Source of the DNA: CAITSH01 sp025356665
Lineage (GTDB): Bacteria; Pseudomonadota; Gammaproteobacteria; Burkholderiales; SG8-39
Length of the DNA stretch: 64,000 nt
Direction of reading: 5' to 3'
NCBI GenBank assembly: GCA_025356665.1
Contig: JANXRV010000043.1
Location: 1 to 64,000 of the forward strand
The notes below the pieces were generated by a model. It saw nothing but the letters and a program-made list of their open reading frames with translations, was not told the origin of the DNA and ran no database searches. Below are positions 36,265-44,750 of the stretch, one piece after another (position 1 is the stretch's first letter; each line of letters starts with the position of its first letter). A program made the position numbers and the translations under genes.

Positions 36265-36285
36265 GGCGGGGGACGCGCCCCCGCC
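36265..36285. other. GC hairpin between pyrD-like and pyrC genes
   Basis: GGCGGGGG (36265-36272) and CCCCCGCC (36278-36285) form a perfect eight-pair stem with loop ACGCG. In the direction of the flanking minus-strand genes no T-run follows, so full termination is doubtful; it may reduce read-through into pyrC. Confidence 0.5.
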
Positions 36286-36295
36286 TTTTAGGCAC

Positions 36296-37243
36296 CTAGC
36301 TGATTCCGCGCATGCCGGCTTCGTAGGTATCACGCGGCGGATGGTCCACCATGGCGCCGGTCAGTTCGGACACATTGTGGATGCCGTGGGCTTCGCACCA
36401 TTTTTCCAGCCCCTCGATCAGCGCAATCATGCCGGTGGGATTGCGGAAGCTGAGGTAGCCCACTTGCACCGCTGCCGCGCCGGCGAGCATGTATTCAACC
36501 ACATCGTCCACTTTCATGATGCCACCGCAGCCGATGATGGGGATTTTCACCGCTTTTGAGCATTCATTGACCATGCGCAGGATGATCGGCTTCATACCGG
36601 GTCCGGAAATGCCGCCGTAGCCGTTGCCGATCATGGAGAGGCGCGTTTCGATATTGATTTTCAGGCCCAGCATGGTATTGGAGACGGTCAGCGCGTCCGC
36701 CCCGGCCCTCTCCGCCGCTTCGGCGACGGCGGTGATTTCACCCGCATTGGGCGATAGTTTGGCCCACAAGGGTTTGCTCGTCGCGGCCCGGCAAAGTTTC
36801 ACCACTTTGTAAGTGTGTTCTTCATTGAGCGCGAAATTGCCGCCGCCGGGCTTGCGGGTGGGGCAGGAGATGTTGATTTCGATGGCGTCAACGCCCTCGA
36901 TGCTCACATCCCGCGCCATGTCGGCAAAGTCCTCCACGGTTTCGGCAGAAATGCTGCACACAAGCGGGGGGGTAAAGCGTTTGTATTCGCCCACCTGGAC
37001 ATCCTGAAAATACTTCAAGCCCTTGGTCGGCAGGCCGATGGAATTGATCATGCCGGCTTCAATTTCGGAAACGCGTGGTGGCGGGTTGCCCTGCCGGTAA
37101 TTGCGCGACACGGTCTTGGCTACGAGTGCCCCGAGCCGGTTCAGGTCGATCACCTTCGAAAATTCAGTTGAGAAAGTGCCGGACGCCGGCATGATCGGGT
37201 TCGGCAGGTCGACGCCGCCGACATTAACTTTGAGATTTACCAT
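36296..37243 (-). CDS. pyrD: Dihydroorotate dehydrogenase, class 1B catalytic subunit (PyrD)
   Basis: A 315-residue FMN barrel of the NAD-linked 1B class. The catalytic cysteine is Cys127 in EINISCPTRKPGGGNF; LWAKLSPNAGEITAVAEAAERAGADALTVSNT and the FMN phosphate loop IIGCGGIMKVDDVVEYMLAGAAAVQVG follow. ATG 37243 has AGGAG at 8-base spacing and overlaps the pyrK-like stop by seven bases. Betaproteobacteria normally use the quinone-linked class 2 enzyme, so a 1B pair here is noteworthy. Confidence 0.88.
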   Translation of the reverse strand: MVNLKVNVGGVDLPNPIMPASGTFSTEFSKVIDLNRLGALVAKTVSRNYRQGNPPPRVSEIEAGMINSIGLPTKGLKYFQDVQVGEYKRFTPPLVCSISAETVEDFADMARDVSIEGVDAIEINISCPTRKPGGGNFALNEEHTYKVVKLCRAATSKPLWAKLSPNAGEITAVAEAAERAGADALTVSNTMLGLKINIETRLSMIGNGYGGISGPGMKPIILRMVNECSKAVKIPIIGCGGIMKVDDVVEYMLAGAAAVQVGYLSFRNPTGMIALIEGLEKWCEAHGIHNVSELTGAMVDHPPRDTYEAGMRGIS

Positions 37244-38103
37244 CCCATGCACTCCTGCAGATCAAAAACCGGCCCCTCGACACATACGCGACGCATTTCT
37301 TTTTTCCCGTTGACTTCAAATGTGCGCACGCAGATATAACAAGGCCCGAGCCCGCACGCCATGATCTGTTCAATCGCAGCCTGGCCGGGGATGCCGTGTT
37401 GCTTGCCCAGGCGTTTCATCAACTGCAAATGCCGGTTTGAACCGCAGGTGAAAAATGCATCGGCCTTCTTTTCGGCGATCAGCCGGGCAAGAATCGCCTC
37501 GACGTTCTCGACCGAGCTGCTGCCATCGGTATCAAGCACCTTGATGACAGTGCCGGATTGTTCGAATAAGTCCGCAGCCAGTGCCAGTTCGTCGCTGCGC
37601 GCGCTGAGGATTGCGGTCACCCGCACGCCGGCCTCGCTGGCGGTCTGCGAGATGGGGGCCATCGTCGCCAGCCCGACCCCGCGACCAAGCACGACGATGT
37701 TTTTCCAGCCAGGATCCAGCTTGAAGCCGATGCCAAGGGGCCCGAGCATATTGAGGCTTTCCCCCGGTTTCATTCCGGCCATGCCCTTGGTGCCGCGGCC
37801 GACTACCTTGTAAAGAAACTCGATGTGTCCTTTTGATCGGTCAACGCGATAGAGGCTTTGAGGACGGCGAAACCAGAGCTCTCCCTCGTCGGGCGACGGG
37901 CAGAGCAAATGGAAAAACTGTCCTGGCTGTGCCGCCAGCGCCTTGGGCGTGGCCTTGACGACCATATGCTTGTATTCGTCGTTGACCCATTCGTGGGAGA
38001 GTATGGGACAAAGACTTTCTTCGGCCGGACATTGGGCGGGGGAATGGCCGGAGCCGGGGCTGTCGACGACGACCGCGCTGCTCGCATTATCATGATTGGA
38101 CAT
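37237..38103 (-). CDS. PyrK-like FAD/2Fe-2S electron-transfer subunit
   Basis: A 288-residue flavoprotein of the PyrK/ferredoxin-reductase type. PGQFFHLLCPSPDEGELWFRRPQSLYR (about 60-86) matches the FAD domain, VLGRGVGLATMAPI the NAD site, and the C-terminal cysteine set MACGLGPCYICV...CVEG a 2Fe-2S cluster. The first 30 residues are a proline/serine-rich extension not usual in PyrK. It is the first gene of this group; promoter and palindrome lie upstream. Confidence 0.87.
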   Translation of the reverse strand: MSNHDNASSAVVVDSPGSGHSPAQCPAEESLCPILSHEWVNDEYKHMVVKATPKALAAQPGQFFHLLCPSPDEGELWFRRPQSLYRVDRSKGHIEFLYKVVGRGTKGMAGMKPGESLNMLGPLGIGFKLDPGWKNIVVLGRGVGLATMAPISQTASEAGVRVTAILSARSDELALAADLFEQSGTVIKVLDTDGSSSVENVEAILARLIAEKKADAFFTCGSNRHLQLMKRLGKQHGIPGQAAIEQIMACGLGPCYICVRTFEVNGKKEMRRVCVEGPVFDLQECMGW

Positions 38104-38146
38104 AGTTTTCGGGCCTCCGCCCCAGATTATTTAGTCTAGAAAATGC

Positions 38147-38195
38147 ATTATAGGTGTGCGCTGTCCCAAAATAAACATGTTTTCTCAATTTTGGG
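38147..38195 (-). promoter_or_regulatory. Probable promoter and compound palindrome upstream of the pyrK-like gene
   Basis: On the minus strand a TATAAT -10 box occupies 38152-38147, 44 bases before the start codon; the -35 position (TTTATT) is weak. Just upstream, CCCAAAAT (38165-38172) and ATTTTGGG (38188-38195) form an inverted repeat around an inner palindrome AAACATGTTT (38173-38182). A regulator bound there would cover the -35 region. Confidence 0.45.
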
Positions 38196-38349
38196 ATTTT
38201 TGTGTTGATTCTCGTGCCAGACCATGCCAGGCCAAGCTGCGGCAGGGTAGGGCAGGTGACTGCGGTTTGGGGCGTAACACGCGGCGGCGGCGACTCGTGC
38301 TCCGCCACGTGCCGGGGCCGGATGTTGTGGCTTAGGTTTAGATTGTGGC

Positions 38350-38757
38350 TTAGCGCAGCAGGTTCAGTAGCAGACTTGAAGCGGCGATGAGCGCGCTTGC
38401 GCCCGTGACGAGGGCGAGCCACAGCACGCGGCGGCGGGTGGCTTCGATGCGGGCGATTAACTGGGTGTTCTGTTCGGCGAGGGTCTTGATCACGCCGGAG
38501 GTGGCGAGCAACTGTTCGTGCAGGGTCGCGGTGGCGGCGTCGAGCGCGCCGATGTGCGCCTGTAGTTCGGCGATTTCGGCGGCAAATGGTGCGTCGGCCG
38601 GCGCATCCGGTGTGGGGGCTGTGTTTGGCGCGGCAGCCGGCATTTTTTTGGCGATGGTCGTCCACAGTTTTTTCGCGCCGTCGGCAACGTTGGGCGCGTT
38701 GCTCATGACTTCTTTCCAGGGAACGTTTTGCAATACCGAAAGCCAGCTTAGCGCCAT
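38350..38757 (-). CDS. Small membrane-anchored coiled-coil protein, unknown function
   Basis: I do not recognise this 135-residue protein. A Pro/Ala-rich linker (40-58) precedes a predicted coiled coil (about 60-105: EIAELQAHIGALDAATATLHEQLL...), then an Arg-rich turn and a C-terminal membrane helix (112-134: LWLALVTGASALIAASSLLLNLL). This is the build of a tail-anchored or single-span inner-membrane protein. It stands alone. Confidence 0.65.
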   Translation of the reverse strand: MALSWLSVLQNVPWKEVMSNAPNVADGAKKLWTTIAKKMPAAAPNTAPTPDAPADAPFAAEIAELQAHIGALDAATATLHEQLLATSGVIKTLAEQNTQLIARIEATRRRVLWLALVTGASALIAASSLLLNLLR

Positions 38758-38958
38758 GAGGGAAGCCTTTGCGAGAGTGTGCGTGCGTGAGCCGGGTTGC
38801 CTGACCCCGGTGCAGCGAGCATGAGCGATGTGATCAACATGAGCAGTGTAACTTTTGCCGCGTGATCCTTGTGTCCTGAATGCGCCGACCGAAAAGTCGC
38901 GCCAGACGGGTGTTTTCAGCTTGATGTTGCGACCAGGCCGGCGCGGCGACGGGCGGTT

Positions 38959-39354
38959 TTATTTGTCCGGCTTGGGTTTGAGTAGGCCTTCGAGGGCGGC
39001 AAAGGGCCGGTGCGTGGCCGCGTTGGTGCCGCCGGCCTTGCCATCCGGGGCAGCAGCCCCGGCGCCATCGCGGCCGGCGTGCTCGAGCAGGCGCGAATGT
39101 TCGTTGTCGTGGCAGTAGAGGCACAACAGCTCCCAGTTGCTGCCGTTGGGCGGGTTGTTGTCGTGGTTGCCGTCTTTGTGGTGCACGGTGAGCATGCGCA
39201 GGTCGGCGCCGGCGAACGCGCGCGCGCAACGGCCGCAGACATGCGGATAGAGTTTCATAGCTTGCGCGCGGTAGCCCTGCTCGCGCAGATCGCGCGCACG
39301 GCGCGCCTCGGCGACGATGCGGTCGAGCTTATTCGCCTCAGGCCGCGTCGCCAT
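38959..39354 (-). CDS. yajD: HNH nuclease family protein (YajD-like)
   Basis: A 131-residue YajD-type protein. The zinc/HNH elements are CGRC (about 40-43), LTVHHKDGNHDNNPPNGSNWELLCLYCHDNEHS (56-88) with the HH, N and H residues in place. E. coli YajD has no firm function. The C-terminal 35 residues are a variable tail. ATG 39354 lies inside the end of the exonuclease gene (17-base overlap), so the two are coupled. Confidence 0.87.
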   Translation of the reverse strand: MATRPEANKLDRIVAEARRARDLREQGYRAQAMKLYPHVCGRCARAFAGADLRMLTVHHKDGNHDNNPPNGSNWELLCLYCHDNEHSRLLEHAGRDGAGAAAPDGKAGGTNAATHRPFAALEGLLKPKPDK

Positions 39355-39994
39355 GGTCCCCCTCGATTGACGCCGCATGCGCCGCGGACGGCGGTGCGCC
39401 GTCGCGCAGGCGATTGAGGCCGTTGAAGACGCACAGCGCGGCATAGGCATCATTCGCGGCGTAGAGCCGCTGCCTGTCATCGAGTTGCGCGGCCGCCCAG
39501 TTGGAGGTGGTCACCCGTTTGGATTTGTGGAATTTACGGCTAAGCACTATAGCCACGCCGGCGCGCACGCCGGTGCTGCCGCGGTAGCCGTTTTTTGAGA
39601 ACACGCTGTTCAGGTCGAGCAAAGCACCCATGGTCACGCCAAGTTTGTTCTGAATGTGGCTGCGATCCGACCCGAGGCCAAAGCCGACCTTGAGCACGTC
39701 CTCGGAGGCGAGCAGTTCAGCTAGCAGGCGCCGGCCCTCCTCGCGGTGCAGTTGAAACAGGAAGGCCTTGCTGCGCGTGGCAAACTGCACGACGTGCGGG
39801 CCGTTGTTGACCGTGGTCTTGAGGAACACCGGCTTTGATTCGGAATCAAAGCCGACGATTTTTTCGGCGCGGATCTCGCTTGCCGCAGATTCAAACTGCT
39901 GCAGCGTGGCTGGCGTGACGATGCGATCGAGTGAAAGACCCTCGAACGGATCGAGCAAGCCGGTTTCCTCCTTGCCTGGCGCGGGTATTCGCAT
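39338..39994 (-). CDS. 3'-5' exonuclease domain protein (RNase D-like, DEDDy)
   Basis: A 218-residue single exonuclease domain without the HRDC domains of RNase D. The DEDDy residues are Asp50 and Glu52 (FDSES), Asp110 (GSDRSH) and Tyr178/Asp182 (LYAANDAYAAL). Such proteins trim RNA or DNA 3' ends; the substrate cannot be set from sequence. It overlaps the yajD-like gene. Confidence 0.86.
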   Translation of the reverse strand: MRIPAPGKEETGLLDPFEGLSLDRIVTPATLQQFESAASEIRAEKIVGFDSESKPVFLKTTVNNGPHVVQFATRSKAFLFQLHREEGRRLLAELLASEDVLKVGFGLGSDRSHIQNKLGVTMGALLDLNSVFSKNGYRGSTGVRAGVAIVLSRKFHKSKRVTTSNWAAAQLDDRQRLYAANDAYAALCVFNGLNRLRDGAPPSAAHAASIEGDHGDAA

Positions 39995-40049
39995 CAGGGC
40001 GCAAAGCGCAGGTTTATTTTTTCCATGTAGTCGCGGTCGCCACCGGCGC

Positions 40050-40739
40050 TTAGCGTGGTGCCGTCACCGCGCGTTTGAGCTCTTCCATCGCGCGCTCAAA
40101 CAGCCACTCGACCGGATAGTACAAAAAGGTTGCGCCAAGGGCGCGGAACGCCGCGATGTCGGCGAGCCGCCCGGGCATGCCGAAGGGCCGTCCCGCCGCG
40201 CGCATGTGCGCCGCCACTTCGGCGATGGCCTGCTCGACATCGGGGGGGCGCGCGCCGCGCTTGCCGGTCATCTCGTAGGAAAGGTCGTTGGGGCCGATGA
40301 GGATGACGTCCACGCCGGGCACCGCTGCCATTGCGCCGGCCTGCTTGACGGCGGCTTTGGTCTCGATTTGCACCACCACCAGTTTGTTCGCCGCGGCATC
40401 GCCGCAGGCATAGCGCACGAGTTCGACGATGGCCGCCGCCTCTTCGGCCGAATCGACGTGCGGCACGACGATACCGTCCACCTTGCGGTCAAGGTAGCGT
40501 ACCAGCACCTCGGGCGCCTTGGACCAGCTGCGCACCACGCAGGGCAGGCCGGCGGCGCGCGAGGCGCGGATCAGGTCGGTGGCGGCGTCCAGGCCTATGC
40601 CGCTACGCTCGCAATCGATGAAGGCGACATCGGCGCCCAGCTTGGCCAGGGGCTCGATGATGTCGGCGTTGTGCCCGCCGATGTTGACTGCGATGGCGAC
40701 CTCGCCACGGCGCATTTTTTCTTTAAGCTTGGAAGTCAT
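40050..40739 (-). CDS. HpcH/HpaI aldolase family protein with altered active-site histidine
   Basis: A 229-residue barrel of the HpaI/GarL class, which cleaves 4-hydroxy-2-oxo acids to pyruvate or a similar oxo acid. Metal ligands Glu (VVVQIETKAAV) and Asp (LIGPNDLSYEMTG) and the pyruvate-binding Arg (LPCVVRSW) are kept. At the position of the catalytic His (the usual EH(S/A/G) after strand 2) the sequence is DCERSGIG, so His is replaced by Arg. It overlaps the amidohydrolase gene by 17 bases. Confidence 0.86.
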   Translation of the reverse strand: MTSKLKEKMRRGEVAIAVNIGGHNADIIEPLAKLGADVAFIDCERSGIGLDAATDLIRASRAAGLPCVVRSWSKAPEVLVRYLDRKVDGIVVPHVDSAEEAAAIVELVRYACGDAAANKLVVVQIETKAAVKQAGAMAAVPGVDVILIGPNDLSYEMTGKRGARPPDVEQAIAEVAAHMRAAGRPFGMPGRLADIAAFRALGATFLYYPVEWLFERAMEELKRAVTAPR

Positions 40740-41640
40740 AGACCTTTGCCGGGTTGTCTACAAGAATGCGTTTGCGCATTGCCGCGTCGGGGAACCATTT
40801 TGAAAACACATCCAAGAGGTCGCCGTCGTTGGGCATCGCCGATTTGATGAACACGTGCGGCCAGTCGCTGCCCCACATCAGGCGCTCGGGCACCGCTTCG
40901 GCCAGCGCCTGCGCGAAGGGCGTCGTGTCCGGGTAGGGCATGGCGCTCAGCGTGAGGCGGTAAGGCGCGGTGAGTTTCACCCACGCCTTGCCATCGCGCA
41001 TCAGGCGCAGCAGCGCGGCAAAGCCGGGCGTCTCCAGGCCCGCGGCCACCGGCACATAGCCCAGATGCCCGAACACCATGTCCACCGGGAAGTCCGCGAG
41101 CTGTTGGTCGAGCTGTGGAAACTCGTTGACGTGCATCAGGAATTCGATGTGCCAGCCCATGGGCTTGATGCGTTGTGCCAGCGCGCGCAGCTCATCGAGC
41201 GGCAGCTGGCCCTTGTTGGTCTTGAGGTCGACGATGTTGGCGCGCAGGCCGCGCACGCCGGCCGCGTGCAGGCGCTCCAGTTCGGCCTGCGGCGCGTCGA
41301 AGGGCACTACGGCCACGCCGCGCAGGCGCTTGGGATCGAGCGCCAGCGCATCGAGCATGGCGCGGTTGTCATTGCCATAAATGCTCGGTTGTACCAGCAC
41401 GCCGCGCTCGATCCCCAGGGCATCGAGCATGTGCCGGTAGTCCTGTGGGCTTGCCTCCGGCGGCGTGTAGAGCCGCTCGGCAATCAGCGGGTAGCGGCTT
41501 TGCGGGCCGCAGACGTGCGCGTGCACATCGCAGGCGTGCGCGGGCATGGGCTCGGCCGCTCGTTTGGGCGCGGGGTCGTGCGGCGCGCAGTCCGGCGCTG
41601 TGAAACTGGGCGACGCGTAGCCGGGTGGTGTCGTGGTCAT
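40723..41640 (-). CDS. Amidohydrolase family protein (2-pyrone-4,6-dicarboxylate lactonase-like)
   Basis: A 305-residue TIM-barrel hydrolase. CDVHAHVCGP (His40, His42), FGHLGYVPV and WGSDWPHV near the C-terminus match LigI-type lactonases, which open 2-pyrone-4,6-dicarboxylate in protocatechuate 4,5-cleavage, and related dicarboxylate lactonases. ATG 41640 begins with about 35 unconserved residues before the barrel. The aldolase gene downstream overlaps it, making a lactone-opening then aldol-cleavage sequence plausible. Confidence 0.87.
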   Translation of the reverse strand: MTTTPPGYASPSFTAPDCAPHDPAPKRAAEPMPAHACDVHAHVCGPQSRYPLIAERLYTPPEASPQDYRHMLDALGIERGVLVQPSIYGNDNRAMLDALALDPKRLRGVAVVPFDAPQAELERLHAAGVRGLRANIVDLKTNKGQLPLDELRALAQRIKPMGWHIEFLMHVNEFPQLDQQLADFPVDMVFGHLGYVPVAAGLETPGFAALLRLMRDGKAWVKLTAPYRLTLSAMPYPDTTPFAQALAEAVPERLMWGSDWPHVFIKSAMPNDGDLLDVFSKWFPDAAMRKRILVDNPAKVYDFQA

Positions 41641-41647
41641 GGCGGTC

Positions 41648-42637
41648 CTAGTCGATTTTTGCACCGGATTCTTTGACGACCTTGGCCCACTTGCTGACCT
41701 CGTCGCGAATGAGTGCGGCATATTCTTCGGGCGTGCTGGTCATCGGCTCGGCGCCCTGCTCGCTCAGATACTTGCTCATGGCCGGGTCTTTGACGATGCG
41801 CACTACGGTGGCGTTGATTTTGGCCACCAGCGCAGCGGGCAGCCCCGGCGGACCGACCAGGCCGAAGAAGCCGCTGGCCTCGTAGCCCGGAACGCCGGCC
41901 TCGGCCAGCGTAGGCACGTCGCGCAATGCCGGCACGCGCTTGGTGGTGCTGACGCCAAGCGCCTTGATCTTGCCCGACTTGATGGCCGGCACGGCGGAGG
42001 GGCCGGTCGCGAACGACACGTTGACGTGCCCGGCGATCAGGTCGCTCATCGCCGGCGGCCCGCCCTTGTAGGGCACGTGCAGCATGTTGGTGCCGGTCAT
42101 GCTCTTGAACAGCTCGGCGGCGAGGTGGGGCTGGCTGCCGTTGCCAGCCGAGCTGTAGCTGAGCTGGCCTGGTTTGCTTTTGAGCAGCGCGATGAACTCT
42201 TTCAGGTCGGCGGCCTGCACCGACGAATGCACCACCAGCACCTGCGGTGTTTCGGCAACCAGCGTGATGGGCGTGAAGTCCTTAATCGGGTCGTAGTTGA
42301 GTTTAGGATAAAGGCTGGGGTTGATGCTGTGCACGGTGGATGCCATCAGCAGCGTGTAACCATCGGCTGGCGACTTCATCGCGTTTTCTGCGCCGATATT
42401 CGCGCCGCCGCCGGGGCGGTTGTCGACGATCACCTGCTGCTTCCACTCTTCGGTGAGTTTTTGCGCAATGGCGCGCGTCAGTATGTCGGTGGTGCCGCCA
42501 GCCGGGAAGGGCACGACGATGCGCACGACTTTGTTCGGGTAGTCCTGCGCCTGTGCGCTGGCGGGCGGGGCCAGGGTAAGGGTGATGGCGCCGACGAGGG
42601 TGCCAGCCAGCGTTGCCAGTGTCTTGAGTGGTTTCAT
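41648..42637 (-). CDS. Bug/TctC-type tripartite tricarboxylate periplasmic receptor (3 of 5)
   Basis: A 329-residue Bug receptor. The signal peptide ends ASAQA before QDYPNKVVRIVVPFPAGGTTD. VDNRPGGGANIGAENAMKSPADGYT and YSSAGNGSQPHLAAELFK are the family loops. ATG 42637 is preceded by GGAGGAT. It starts 75 bases after the maleate-isomerase-like gene and ends 7 bases before the amidohydrolase start, so all four appear to be one operon. Confidence 0.93.
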   Translation of the reverse strand: MKPLKTLATLAGTLVGAITLTLAPPASAQAQDYPNKVVRIVVPFPAGGTTDILTRAIAQKLTEEWKQQVIVDNRPGGGANIGAENAMKSPADGYTLLMASTVHSINPSLYPKLNYDPIKDFTPITLVAETPQVLVVHSSVQAADLKEFIALLKSKPGQLSYSSAGNGSQPHLAAELFKSMTGTNMLHVPYKGGPPAMSDLIAGHVNVSFATGPSAVPAIKSGKIKALGVSTTKRVPALRDVPTLAEAGVPGYEASGFFGLVGPPGLPAALVAKINATVVRIVKDPAMSKYLSEQGAEPMTSTPEEYAALIRDEVSKWAKVVKESGAKID

Positions 42638-42712
42638 TTTATCCTCCGTTGGTTTGTTGCAGGCCGGGCCCCTGTGCACGGCATGGTTTCGCGCGGTTAG
42701 CTTTTGAAAATT

Positions 42713-43414
42713 CTAGGTGGTGCTGAACAGGCGCCCCGCGCCCGGCACGACGCGCTTGTCACCGATGCGCCGAAGCGTGCCCCACATCGCTGCCTGGTTG
42801 CTGGTGACGACCGGCCGGCCCGACTCGCGCTCGAGCGACTCGATGATGTCCAGCGTGCGCAGGTTGGAGCAGCTGATGAAAATCGCCTCGGTCTCGGGGC
42901 GCAGCACTTCCATCGCCAGGGCTTTTACCACGTCGGTGGTGACGCTGCCGTGCGCCTGGGTCGCCAGCCCCTTCATCGCCACGATGTCGAATCCGGCCGC
43001 CTCAAGGTAGGTGCGCAGCTTTTCATTGAGCCAGGGCTCGTAGGGGGAGGCAACGCTGATTTTTTTGGCACCCAGCCTGTTCAGGGCCGCGACGATGGCG
43101 GCGGACGAGGTCACGCTGGGGATGCCGCTGTGCCGCTCCAGCTCGGCGGCCAGTGCGAGGTCTTGTTGCGGCGATTTTAGAAAGCCGCTGCCGGTGCAGC
43201 CGTGGCAGATGGCGTTGACCTTGGCATGCGAGAGCAGCTCGGCGGCGGCCGGTGCCTGGGTGCTGAGCCAGGCGAGGTTTTCCTCCGAATCGGCGTTATG
43301 CCGGATGCGCTGCGAGTGCAGCGACACGCCTTGTCCGCCCATGCGCTGGAACTCGTATTCCATCACGGTGTTCCATGATGGAACGATGATGCCTATCTTC
43401 AGGTCCCAGTCCAC
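42713..43414 (-). CDS. Maleate isomerase / arylmalonate decarboxylase family protein
   Basis: A 233-residue member of the Asp/Glu racemase superfamily. The N-terminal PSWNTVMEYEF with Asn15 and two active-site cysteines, Cys73 (CTGSGF) and Cys182 (SCSNLRT), match maleate cis-trans isomerase, which needs both; arylmalonate decarboxylase keeps only one. The start is GTG 43414. It leads the run isomerase, Bug receptor, lactonase-like, aldolase, so a C4-C6 unsaturated dicarboxylate is a likely substrate. Confidence 0.87.
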   Translation of the reverse strand: MDWDLKIGIIVPSWNTVMEYEFQRMGGQGVSLHSQRIRHNADSEENLAWLSTQAPAAAELLSHAKVNAICHGCTGSGFLKSPQQDLALAAELERHSGIPSVTSSAAIVAALNRLGAKKISVASPYEPWLNEKLRTYLEAAGFDIVAMKGLATQAHGSVTTDVVKALAMEVLRPETEAIFISCSNLRTLDIIESLERESGRPVVTSNQAAMWGTLRRIGDKRVVPGAGRLFSTT

Positions 43415-43546
43415 AGTTTTCTCCGCGACACTTCCGGTGTAAAGCCTGTGCCAAGCCGGCGGAAGCGAACGCGTCGATGGTAACCCTGAACGAGGGTCAA
43501 ATCAATCGCGCGCGTCCCGGCCGGCGTTGCTGCAGCGCCGGCGCGT

Positions 43547-44533
43547 TCAGTCGACCTTGATATCGGCGTCCTTCACGACCTTGGTCCAGCGCGCGAAATC
43601 TTCCTTGATGTAAGCGGAGAATTGTTCCGCTGTGCTTGGCGACGGGTCGAGCGCGATGCCGGCGAAGCGCTCGCGCGTAGTGGGCATGGTCAGCACCTTG
43701 GCGATGGCGGCGTTGAGCTTTTCAACAATATCGGCGGGTGTGCCGGCCGGCGCGAGCACACCGGTGATGTTGGTCACCACGTAATCGGACACACCGGATT
43801 CCTTCATCGTCGGAACATCCGGCAGCAGCGCATTGCGCGTTTCGGAGGTCACGGCGATCGCGCGTATTTTTCCCGACTTGATGGCTGCGACCGAACTCGA
43901 GAGCTGGTCGAACAGCAGATTGACCTGACCGGCGACCAGGTCCACGCCGGCCGGGCCGCCGCCCTTGTACGGGACGTGGATGAAGCGCGTGCCGGTTATC
44001 GCCTGGAACAGCTCGCCGACGAGATGGTTGGAGCTGCCGGTGCCGCCCGAGGCCATGCTGATCTTGCCCGGCGAGGCCTTGGCCAGCGCGATCAGCTCCG
44101 CCACGGTTTTCGCCGGTAGCGAAGGGTGCACCACCAGCACGAACGGCGTGGTCGCCACCAGACTGACCGGCGCGAAATCGCGCACCGGGTGGTACGAGAT
44201 CTTCGGATACAGACTGGGCGCCACGCTCACCGTGCTGTTTGATCCCATCATCAGCGTGTAGCCGTCGGGTGTGGATTTGGCCACGACCTCGGCGCCGATG
44301 ATGCCGCCCGCGCCGACGCGGTTCTCGACGATGACGTTGCGCCCCAGCAGTTCGGACATGCCCGGCGCGATCTGGCGTGCGGTGATGTCGACGTTGCCGC
44401 CGGCGGCGAAGGGGACGATCAAGCGTATCGGTTTGTTCGGGTAGGGCTGCGCCAGCGCTGTCGCCGCTAATGCCAGTGCGGCCAGTGCGGCCAAGGCCAT
44501 TCCCATATGCGTGACTATCATTTTCGTTTTCAT
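43547..44533 (-). CDS. Bug/TctC-type tripartite tricarboxylate periplasmic receptor (4 of 5)
   Basis: A 328-residue Bug receptor with signal peptide ending ATALAQ before PYPNKPIRLIVPFAAGGNVD. VENRVGAGGIIGAEVVAKSTPDGYT and MASGGTGSSNHLVGELFQ are the ligand loops. I start at ATG 44533 with GGAGGAAAC just upstream; the longer frame is composed of a degenerate AAGGAC-rich repeat and is rejected. Confidence 0.92.
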   Translation of the reverse strand: MKTKMIVTHMGMALAALAALALAATALAQPYPNKPIRLIVPFAAGGNVDITARQIAPGMSELLGRNVIVENRVGAGGIIGAEVVAKSTPDGYTLMMGSNSTVSVAPSLYPKISYHPVRDFAPVSLVATTPFVLVVHPSLPAKTVAELIALAKASPGKISMASGGTGSSNHLVGELFQAITGTRFIHVPYKGGGPAGVDLVAGQVNLLFDQLSSSVAAIKSGKIRAIAVTSETRNALLPDVPTMKESGVSDYVVTNITGVLAPAGTPADIVEKLNAAIAKVLTMPTTRERFAGIALDPSPSTAEQFSAYIKEDFARWTKVVKDADIKVD

Positions 44534-44750
44534 GTTTCCTCCGGACAAGTTGCTGATTTGAATGAGCAGGGGAGTCCGGGCCTGCCCGGGGTCCTCCGCT
44601 GGTTTTGTATGATCGCCTGCAAACCCGTGCCAGTCGGGCATTTCCAGCTTGTTGTTATGGTGCGGCGATGCCCGCCAGACCCAAAGCCCGCCGGTCCTTC
44701 TGTCCTTGTTTTCTTGAGTCCGTGAGTCCTTGTGTCCTTGGGTCATGGCG

